A DNA stretch of 64,000 bases from Zygnema circumcarinatum. Its lineage: Eukaryota; Streptophyta; Zygnematophyceae; Zygnematales; Zygnemataceae. Both the position numbers and the translations under genes were made by a program. Numbering within the stretch: the first letter of the stretch is position 1; each line of letters starts with the position of its first letter. Positions 45,601-55,005 of this stretch are shown one piece after another. The notes under the pieces were generated by a model, which did no database searches, was not told where the DNA came from, and saw only the letters and a list, made by a program, of their open reading frames with translations. The stretch is taken from assembly GCA_037447605.1 (NCBI GenBank), contig CM074811.1:2347446-2411445 (forward strand). The letters are read 5' to 3'.

Positions 45601-48600
45601 TTAACTGCGACATTCAGTCACATGGCCAAGCTCTAAACAGTTCTATCCGTGGTGGTGCTGAATTGGTCGATCGTGCAGGTACCTTGGTAACATCTCTGTC
45701 ACCTTCAGCAGCTCAGGGGACCTTCTTAGCAAGTCTGGGTATCCCATTCTGCTCGGGGGCAGGAACAGCTCCAACAATGTGGAACAGAATCCCAATGTTA
45801 CAGCTCTGGTGACCACATTGGCTGGCCCATTGGCCGGATTCCGCAACACCATTGTTGGGTCGGCAAGTGTGTATTTGAACGGCGTGAGGGACTTTGTGCG
45901 GACTCAGGAGACGAACTTGGGCAACCTCATCACTGTAAGGCCCCTCTCTTGCTTTTACGACCAGGATTCCGAGTATGCGAACATTGAACAACGGTCTTTG
46001 AATGCCTTCTTAGCTCACTCCACTCTAGGACACAGGAACGCGGGAGAAAACTAGTCGAGAAAATCAAGAATATTTTGGTGATGTGTTTGCATGCATCGAA
46101 GTCGCTAATGTTTTCGATGCGGCTCTGCAGGATGCACTTATTTGGGAAATTAAGCGGAACCCTAGCTTTGAATCCACTTACGGCTCCATCAGCATTGCAG
46201 TCACCAACGGCGGCGGCATTCGCAGTCCAATCAACGCTGGTGACGTCAGCGTGGGAGCCATCATCACGGTGCTGCCTTTTGGCAATGTGCTCGCAATCAA
46301 AAAGGTGACGGGAGCCCAGCTCGTAAGCATACTCAGTGCGTCGGCGGACAAGTGGAACAACACCAGCCCTAACGGGGGGTTCCTACAGGCAAGAAAGCCA
46401 TCTCTGTGATCGATACTGTTGCTCTTTTTGATATCATCGTGATGGTCAAGAAAGTATATAAGCGCGCGCAGTGTCTGAAGAGGTTTGGACCAATGAGACG
46501 GACCTCTCTTTCCTGGCGAATGCAAGTGCAAGTTGGTGTAAGGGCATCCTACTTTCACCTCCCACCTTTAGCAGGGCGGCGGACCTTCACCTAGAGCTAA
46601 TAATGGCGTTTCACGGTGCAGGTGTCCGGCCTGTACTATGCATTTGACACCACCAAGGCGGTAGGAAGCCGCCTCCTTGAAGCCAAGCTGTTGAATCCCG
46701 TCACCAAATGCCTATCACCTATCGTGAGCACCGCCTTTTATTATGTCGTCACGAATGACTTCACCGGTGCCGGTGGCGACAACTTTGCCGACTTGAAAGC
46801 AGCCCCCACGGTGTTCGCCTCGGGCCGTGTGCTCAGTGACATTGTCGGCGATTACATCAGAACCTTCTCCCCCGTTAGCCCGGTCGTGGAGGGACGCATT
46901 CGATCGGTCAGTGGGACAACGTACACACCGACACCATCATGCGGCGCACTCCAAACGTGCCAGTTGACATCGAGCTCCTATTCTTGCAATGGCGGTGAGG
47001 GTCCGGAACACCTTAAATCTCTCAACTAGCATGTGCAGAACACAGGCTAGCGGTTATATGGAGGGGCCAACTTCCACCTGCTGGATGCTTTGTTTGTTTC
47101 TGAACTCGTGTCTCACTAGTTGCTTGGTGTTACGCCTCTGCACTCTTGAATGAGCTGTTAAAATATAGTCGACATGGAAATGCGACGTTGTCCTTTCAAG
47201 GTCGGGGAGCTGGCAAGAAGTGCTTTAATTGGATGTTTCATCAGTGGCGGTTGGCAGGTCCCCAGACGTTCACTATCATTCATTACAATGACATCCACTC
47301 TCGAGTTGAGCCGGCTGACAACTCAGGAGCGTTGAACTGCGCGTCTAATGCAGGTTTGCCTTTTAATGCTTTAACCTCACCAAGTTTCTCCACTGGGTTG
47401 CATTCTTTCATGAACCTGTTCTTGTCGTCAGTTGAAGTTACGGATAACAGAATATGAATTTGAACTCGGTTTCCTCCTATTCCTCCATCCTTGCCACTTT
47501 TGTTTTTCAGGAGCCCACTTGGCTGTTTTCTGCTTAATTGTTTGTCACCGAATAGATTGCGTGTTCATTGCAGGGCGTAAGCTCATAGATTCAGCGAATT
47601 GGATGCATTTATTCGATTCATTCAATTCATGAGTGAATTGCGACCTAGAAAATGGTCTCCCTACTTCGAGAAGTGGATCTTGCAAGCGTTTCTGTTCAGC
47701 GTGTACTAAAGGTTTGCTTGACCGCTCAATGCGTGGCTCGCCAGATCTCTGCTATGGAGGGTTTGCGCGACTTTCAACGGTGGTCAATGCAGCTCGGGCA
47801 GCGGGCCCGACCTTGTTGTTGGATGCGGGAGACCAGTTTGTGGGCACTCTGTACAGTTATCTGTATCGTGGAGCAGAGGCCTACCCCTTCCAGAACTACA
47901 TGAAGACTGATGTTATGGTGAGTGGACTGAGACACTTTCACATTCATGTGCGCTTCTAATGTTGAATATGAGCGTCAATTTGGAGAATTCACATTCAAAT
48001 ATCAAGGTTGTTTGTTTGTTGGTCGACTGCTGGAAATTTCATGTCGTGGATTTGTAATAGCCTTGTAACGTTAGTGCTAAAAATGCGATTTCAGGTTGTG
48101 CAAATTGATTCGTTTATTCTTCATGTTCATCTTGATGAAGAGATGGGTGCAATGTCACGCCTTAATGCATTTTGTCTGTCAGTAGTCTACGCAATGCACA
48201 TTGGCTTTCCCAGTTGGCGACCCAAAGGACACCCTGCTCCATGCCAGTATAGTCATTCTGTCACAGTGCTTCCATAGGTTCTGGCTCTCCTTGCTGTCGC
48301 CTGCAAAGCTGTCTTCGTTTTTTTTTATTTCTTCTTTGGTTTGTCCTATTCCAGACTCTCGGCAATCACGAGTTCGACTACGGGCCGGAGGGGTTGGCTG
48401 CGTACCTCAGAAACCTCACCTTCCCTGTGGCCACCTGCAACGTCGTCCCCAAGGCGAGCAGTGTCCTGTACGGCCTTGTGAAGCCGGGCCCTGTCGTGCT
48501 CACCCTCGCCATGCCGGACGGGTCCGCGCTGAAGGTCGGCATCGCCGGGTGGACCATCCCCACCACTCCGAGCCTGTCCAGCCCCGGACCGGACATCGAC

Positions 48601-51290
48601 TTTCTGCCGCTCGTGGCCTCCGTCCAAGCGTGCGTGGACGACCTCAAGAGGCAGGGGGTGGCCGTCATCATCGGATTGGGCCATGCGGGCCTGCAAGAGG
48701 ACGGCGACATTTTGGTCGCCAAAAGCGTGACGGGTCAGTCTCCAAGCGCGTCTCTGTCGTTGCTGAAAACTGATGGTAACGTGAATCTGAGAACTATGAA
48801 ACTGGAACTGAGAACTGCAAGTCCCGTTCGTCGTGTTTGAACATAGAAAATCCGTACGTTCGCCGTGGGCCGTACGCCTGTGACATACCGTACGTCACCC
48901 GAAAGTACTGTACTGTACTGACGGCGTTTTCGTACAGTACTTTAGTGTACGAAAATCCAAGAAATGCGCATGTGAGATGGCCAGATGGGCGATGAGGAAT
49001 TGGCCACAGATGCCCTTAGAACGTGGAAAGAGCAGCCGTGCTCGCTTCCAGGCTCGAGGGATTCATGGGCCGAGCTCATATGCAGTGATAGAAAGTTGGG
49101 GCTTTGGCAAATGTTGGGCCATCTCTCTTACCTTTTATCTGAGGGCGTCTGCGTTCTACGCAGCCATGTCCCAACTGAATCCGTTCAACTGAAAGCATAT
49201 ACCCTCATATGTATGCCGCTGGGGAGGTTGATGGTTAGCTGGCTGCTTTCGGGTAGGGCTTGACGGGTCCTGGGAGGAGGGGGCAGGTCTGGACCTTGTG
49301 ATCGGCGGGCACAGCCACACCTTCCTCTACAACGGGACGGGCCCAGTCCTTAATCTCAATAACCTCGCCACGCGCGACACTCCTTTGTCGCCAGACTTCA
49401 CCTACCCGTACCCTGTGGTGGCGGACTATGACTCGTCAGTGGTGGTGCCCTACTACCAGGTCTACTACGCGAGCAAGTGAGATACTATCTGGTGCTCTTT
49501 ATTCGCATCAATTTGAAGGATAAGTTGGAGCAAGAACCGAATCGGGGAATGCTTTTCATTCTGATGCTTACCTCTGTACGTGAGCATGGGTTTTTGAAGT
49601 TGAGACTAAGATATGGCTGTTGGTCTGCAGGTATGCGGGCAACATTTCTGTCACCTTTGACATCTATGGCGACATTGCGAGTAAATCCGGCTATCCTATC
49701 CTTCTTGGTGGGCAGAACAGCTCCAACAATGTCGCATCAGACCCTGTTGCTGTGGCGAAAGTGGCGGAACTCTCTGGGGCCCTCGCGGCTTTCCGCAGCA
49801 AAGTCATTGGCTCGGCTGCAGTGTATCTGGATGGCCAAAGGAACACGGTGCGGAGATATGAGAGCAATTTCGGCAACCTTATCACTGTAAGTCTGCGTCT
49901 TGTCTAGGAAATACTGTATTGTTGCCCCTTACGTGCACGGACCGTTCTGCGTGGATTCCTCTAATATTCACTTTTCTAGGTCAGGTTTCTGGGCACTCCA
50001 GCCGTCGAACCAAATGTTACAGCCGAGGAGTCAGTCCACCAATAAAATGGATACAGATGGGTGTTTAATGTCACTTGCATTTTGTTTGAGAGAGGAGGCA
50101 GAAAGTGGTCTATAATGCTGGGAAAAGTCCAGATCAGCTAGTTCGTTCAAGTTTTGGTTAGCCTGAAGAGTAGTTTGATCATAGTATGTTTTCGGTGAAG
50201 GCCGTTCTACATTGACTTCCGTTTTGGAGGGTCAATCAGTGTTTGTGCCCAGGAATTGACAAGTTTTTATTTTTCCTTCTTATGTTGTTTTCTACTTGCC
50301 ACCATCAGGATGCCATGGTTTGGGAGGTGAAGAGAAACCCCAACTTTGAGTTGAATTATGGGCCAATCGACATCAGCATGATGAATGGAGGTGGCATCCG
50401 ATCCCCCCTTGTAGCAGGCAACATCACTGTTGGAGACGTCATCACTGTGCTGCCCTTTGGCAATGTGCTCACGATCAAGAAACTGACAGGGACTCAGTTG
50501 AGAGGCGTTCTCACTTACTCTGCCAACAAATGGAACGCCCTTTCTCCCAATGGAGGCTTTCTCCAGGCACGTACTTGTCCTTTGAAAATTTCCTCATTGC
50601 AAGCCTCCATGCGTCAGCGGAGGTGGCTGTGGTTCAATGGTCAATGTGAAAGCACAGATGCGCAGGACTGCAGTGAAAGGAATGGCAGATCTCAATTGTA
50701 GCGCTGACTGAGTGGAGCAGGCAATGCGCTGCCGGGCATGGTGCAGGTCTCAGGCGTGTACTACGCGTTTGACAACAGCCTGCCAGTTGGCTCGCGCTTT
50801 CTTGAAGCGAAGCTGCTGAACCCCGTCACGAAGTGCCTCTCTCCCATTGTGGACTCCGCGTTCTATAACGTCGTCACCAACGACTTCACAGGTGCCGGCG
50901 GAGACAACTTCCCTGACTTCGCGGCAGCGCCCACAGTCTTCCCCTCGGGACGCGTTCTCAGCGACATCGTCAACGACTACATTGGCACCTACTCCCCCGT
51001 CAGCCCTACGCTGGAGGGCCGCATCCGCGTGGTCAACGGAGTTACGGAGACCTACACTCTCACGCCGACCTGCACATCCTCGCAGACGTGCTCCCTCACG
51101 CCAACTGCTTATACATGTGTCTGTAAGTGCGCTTTTGCCCGTTTTCTCCCTCAAAATGTGAGCCTGTCCTCGTGGAGACAAGGTGGAGGATTCACCGCTT
51201 TCAAGTCTGTCTGTGCTTGCAGGCAGTGCTGGGCATGCGAATGCAGTTTCCTCACTCTGATTGCTGTGTTTTCGCGATCTGTGTGCAGAA
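42619..51290 (+). CDS. Secreted PAN-PAN-double 5'-nucleotidase, gene 3
   Basis: Predicted exons: 42619-42700, 42876-43142, 43297-43545, 43727-43822, 43967-44139, 44613-44991, 45178-45367, 45679-45934, 46131-46388, 46622-46994, 47258-47353, 47745-47917, 48355-48733, 49287-49476, 49631-49886, 50309-50566, 50747-51122, 51289-51290. Spliced length 4053 nt, 1350 aa. Signal peptide 1-27 (MATSSAARATW, then a Leu/Ala core), PAN/Apple-like domains about 28-116 and 117-199, nucleotidase domains about 200-774 and 775-1350. Both nucleotidase domains keep NDIH, AGD, GNHEFD, GLGH, GGHSH, NGGGIRSP and LPFGN. PAN exons are GC-rich and more diverged from genes 1 and 2, suggesting gene 3 is the older branch. 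Exons 13 and 17 are nearly identical to those of gene 1. Probable role: extracellular nucleotide salvage, by family. Confidence 0.88.
46389..46621 (+). other. GC-AG intron, gene 3 domain A
   Basis: Donor CAG|GCAAGA, acceptor GTGCAG|GTGTCCGG; homologous to the other GC-AG introns. Confidence 0.83.
48902..48943. other. GTACTGTAC inverted repeat in gene 3 intron 13
   Basis: AAAGTACTGTAC (48902-48913) and GTACAGTACTTT (48932-48943) are perfect 12-base arms around an 18-base loop. Nearby GTACG motifs raise the local GTAC density (48855-48955). Confidence 0.85.
50567..50746 (+). other. GC-AG intron, gene 3 domain B
   Basis: Donor CAG|GCACGT, acceptor GTGCAG|GTCTCAGG. Its interior is nearly identical to 27642-27821. 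Confidence 0.83.
51123..51288 (+). other. Terminal intron that splits the stop codon, gene 3
   Basis: TGT-GTC-T precedes GTAAGTG; CTGTGTGCAG precedes AA. Splicing creates TAA; retention would add a tail of over 80 residues (frame open to 51376). Confidence 0.7.
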
Positions 51291-51562
51291 ACTTGATCCT
51301 CCTCGGTATGAATCTGTTGCGGAGGAATGAAGGGGCTGTGGGTGTCGCCATTCCTGTTTGTGTCGTAGAGGGATGAGCCAGGGAGGCCGCTGAAAAGGTC
51401 ATTGTTTTTAGGAGAGCTGGGTCGTAGGATGGGTTGTGGGCAAACAAGATCAGCTCCTTAGACGGAGAAGTGTGCTGCATAGTGCCATCCCCTTTTTGCT
51501 GCGTCTGTCTGGGCGTGGCCTTGTAACTGGCTAACGCTCACCTTATGATTGCTCTTCGATTG

Positions 51563-51568
51563 AATAAA
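51563..51568 (+). terminator. Poly(A) signal of nucleotidase gene 3
   Basis: AATAAA about 270 bases after the reconstructed stop, followed by a TGAGTGAATG-rich stretch. Confidence 0.5.
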
Positions 51569-51599
51569 ATTGAATGAGTGAGTGAATGAGTGTTGGTAG

Positions 51600-53030
51600 G
51601 AGAGGTAGGGACTCACGATTATATCCATAGTGCGTTCATGATGTATTATCGTATCAGAGAGCATTGTTGCAGGCCGGTAGTTATATTGTTATTTGACTGG
51701 AACCTGTGAAAGGTATCATTCGTTTCGGTAATTTCATGCCTTTTGAGGACCTTCCATACCCTTTCATGGCCTGAAAGAGCAATCACGACAGGAACTCGCC
51801 TTTTCAAGATTTGGGGGGTGATCTCAGTGGAGAAGAAGGATCTTTTTGATGCTATTGACGAAGATGTCGTTAGTCTGTTGCGATTTCCTTCATTCAGCTT
51901 TCATCGTTTAAGTATTTGTTCGGCTGTCCCTTCACAATTTGTGTCAATTGCTTTCTTATTTAGTTAAAAACGTCGTGACTTCTATCTTAAAAAGAACTTC
52001 TCCCAAAAGTGCCTTCTTTCAATTTTCTCTGCATCGTGTGTTCATGCCTTTATATGCATCGCTAGCCGAACCGTTCCCACCGCCTAGGGATGGTTCTTTA
52101 AGGGTAGGAGATGCCAAAAACAATACAATTTGCAGTTACCACGGTTTGTGCCTAGGGTTTCTCCTCATCGTGGATTGCTCGTGGAGCGTAGATGCTTTGA
52201 CGTTGAGCTAAAATCCGTTGGGATGGGGAGAGAAAAGTGAGAGCGGTGGAGAGGGAGAAACGACTGTTAAGTGGGAGAGAAACAAGGGAAAGGCGAGGGG
52301 GGGGTTGAAAGGGAGAATAGAGAGGATGGGAGGGATCGCGGAAGGGAGTGGGAGAGAGAGGGAGGATAGGGGAGAGAAGGAGAGCGAAGCGAGGAAGAGG
52401 AGACAGATAGAGAAGGGGGAGAGGTAGAGAGAGGGGAGGAGCGATGGGGAGAAAGGAGTAGGGAAAGGGAACATTTAGACGTGATAGAAAATTGGATGTC
52501 GAGTCCAGTCCGCTCGTCTATAAAGGTGACTTTTTTCAGTTTATAACTGAAATCTCTATCCCGTTTGGGAATATAAAATTATCCATATCCAGTTTTTGCT
52601 TAGAAACTATGCGTAGATAGTTAATAACCATGGTCATGGCCATTAGAGACTGGCCATGGCGACCATGACCATTGGCATCATGACCCAAGTCTTAATCGGC
52701 GGTTTGGTTCTATGAAGCTCTTCCCCTTTATTTTTTTCGTCATGTTTCACACGCCTTGGATGGGGCGGGCCCAACTGGGTTTTGGGTTTGTGGGGATTCT
52801 CAAACTCAAACTACAACTCTACCCGCCATAATGAAGTTTACGGTATTGCAAATTCCAAACCTTGCAGCGAATTGGCTGTTGACCTTTGCGTCAGACTCAT
52901 ATTTTAGGAATTTTTAGCGTATGGAGTGCTGCCCGGAAAATCTCTCACGGAGGCAGCCGCCTGCATGCATTCCCCTGCTTCCGACCTTAGGCCTTAGGGT
53001 TTGCCTTCCATAATCTGCGCCGTGTTGGGC
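51600..53030. other. Region between nucleotidase gene 3 and the COX5C-like gene
   Basis: No gene recognised. It contains a GA-rich stretch (52220-52460) and a local cluster of CCATGG/CCATGACC inverted repeats (52628-52685). The end serves as promoter and leader of the following gene. Confidence 0.5.
52994..53002 (+). promoter_or_regulatory. Telo-box upstream of COX5C-like gene
   Basis: TTAGGGTTT, 84 bases before the ATG at 53086. Telo-boxes are frequent near the start of plant housekeeping genes. A possible leader-intron acceptor (GGCTCGCAG) ends at about 53037. Confidence 0.45.
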
Positions 53031-53085
53031 TCGCAGGTAGTCACTCTCTGACCTCTGAAGGGCCTCTTTTCAAGGTCGGAATGCT

Positions 53086-53397
53086 ATGGCGGACCGGGCA
53101 GAGCGCCTCGTCGACCCCGACATGGTGCAGCGGATGCTCGCTGCTCACAGAGCGACCGTGAGCTTGCTGAAGGAGATGCGTCGCGGAGCGCTGCTTGGGC
53201 TGGGCGTGGCAGCTCTTTTCAAAATATGGCATTCAGACCTCCACAGGAGGACGGAGGAGTTTTATGACAGTATGAGGCACCGTGTCTTGTCTCTTGTTGG
53301 GACTTCTGTGGAGTCTGCATGGAACGGCCTTACTGGAATTGCTGGAGTGCAGTTCGTTTCTGTTTTGCAGTTTTTTTGTATTCCTGAATGGGCTTAA
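53086..53397 (+). CDS. Cytochrome c oxidase subunit 5C-like protein
   Basis: The 103-codon frame encodes MADRAERLVDPDMVQRMLAA, then LLKEMRRGALLGLGVAALFK and IWHSDLHRRTEEFYDSM. The layout (short head, KE, one Gly-rich membrane span at about 34-50, W/H, then an Arg-rich stretch and EFYD) follows plant COX5C, the small inner-membrane subunit of mitochondrial complex IV related to animal COX6c. Family members are about 63 aa; this one has a longer head and tail, so the last residues (from about 85) may belong to an intron or be a lineage extension. A telo-box and a possible leader-intron acceptor precede it, as in plant COX5c genes. Identification rests on motif pattern only. Confidence 0.55.
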   Translation: MADRAERLVDPDMVQRMLAAHRATVSLLKEMRRGALLGLGVAALFKIWHSDLHRRTEEFYDSMRHRVLSLVGTSVESAWNGLTGIAGVQFVSVLQFFCIPEWA

Positions 53398-53405
53398 TTA
53401 ATAGT

Positions 53406-53411
53406 AATAAA
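53406..53411 (+). terminator. Poly(A) signal after COX5C-like gene
   Basis: AATAAA within TAGTAATAAATAATTG, nine bases past the stop of the open frame; supports a gene end here. Confidence 0.4.
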
Positions 53412-55005
53412 TAATTGAAGGCATTCCTTGCTTTCTTGTACAGAGGACTAAAGGGCTTCCAAGAAGGTCAGGATCTTTATCAAGCTGCCCACTGTCGAGT
53501 CCCTCCATTTCCTAAGTTGATAGAGAAGAGTGTCACCACTGGTTTTTAACATATTTATAACAAACAGGACGTCAGGTGTGTGAGTGCTCCTGCAACGGAC
53601 ATAAAAAGTAGCTGGGTTGCAGTCTGGATGAATTGCAAAAGAGTGCTGCGTGCTCTTTGACTTGAGCTGCAACAGGGCGTAGTTGCACCTTTCTCGCTGG
53701 ACAACTCTCATAAAAAAAAGCCTGTGCTTCCGCTCTTTTTGACATGTTCTCTTGGAACTGATTTCCGTTTGAGTCCAGAGTTGGCTAAAGGAGAGGTGAC
53801 AGTCATAGCGCTGGATGGAGTTCAGGAGGTGTACCCAAATGCGATCGAAAAAGTCACTTAGCAGGACCTGAGTACTTCAATAGGGAGTGATTTCGTAGAT
53901 GTTTTCAAAGCAGACACCCCTCATATATGGTCTCGGCACGAACCCAGCCCAGAAGGCAAGGTCACTGAATCTGTGAAGCTGCGGATGAGGATGCTTTCCG
54001 ATAATATGTCGGTTTTCCTGCCCTAGTTTCGTTCCCAGTAATTGCTGTTGACAGCGCAGGAAGTGGATGCAAAGAGCGATTGACAAAGCTCTCACACATT
54101 GCTGACGTGACAAGATAAAAACTGACGTAAATGGTGGCAGGAATGTGAACTGCGGCACACAATGGTACAAGTTTGAGAGTTTTCGGTTTCGAAGGTTTGG
54201 TTCACCTTGCTGGCTTGATTGAAAAGCATACTTAAAAACGTATGAAACCCAAAATGCAACTATGGTCTGTAAACTTAGCAGTGCCTTTCTGCAATTTTCT
54301 TTCGTAAAGTTAAGTGGTTGATATGATTTATCGTTCTTGATGGCCATCTTCTTTCCCCCTCTTGTTTTGATTCTAATGTTTCTAGCTCCTGGACGACATG
54401 CCCATTCGCGTTTCTTGCGTTAACGACACTCATACGGCCTTGTCAGTGTTCGTGGGATTAATCTTAGCTCAGAACGTAGGAAACAGAAAATTGGGATTAA
54501 GCACAAGTTCGGGGTTCGACATGATTCCGTAATGGACAACTGCACTTTTGAGGGCTTGAAATTCCAAGACAAGAGGGTAAAGTTGAAACATTGAACGTGA
54601 ATACTCGGGATTTTGCAAAATTGCCTTAAGTCACTGAAGGCAGACAACGAATGCCTGGACATGCCTTTAAATAGACACTCGCTCTCTCCTGTACAACCCT
54701 CAAATGATGAAGACATTCAACTCCTGTCGGCTTCTGAAATAAAACAGATTCTGCTAGCAGCTACATTTGTTGTAGCACATGAATGGAGCGACAATGCACC
54801 CTGATCCAAGCTCAAAAAGAATTGCCCTACCATTTTTCGCCGTTGCTTGTACAGCCCAACAACAACTAATCTATGGTTTTTGACCTGTAATTGAATGTAA
54901 AAATTGGCGAGTTCAAGCGTGCATGGTTCTCCACTCCCGCTGGCTCTCGGACCTTCTTGAAAGCTTCCCTAAAAATGAATCAGTCCTCCCTTTGGACGTT
55001 ACAGT
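53412..55005. other. Unassigned region between COX5C-like gene and oxidoreductase
   Basis: About 1.6 kb with only short frames of ordinary composition (for example 54613-54804). I see no known domain. It should contain the 3' UTR of the minus-strand oxidoreductase. Confidence 0.4.
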
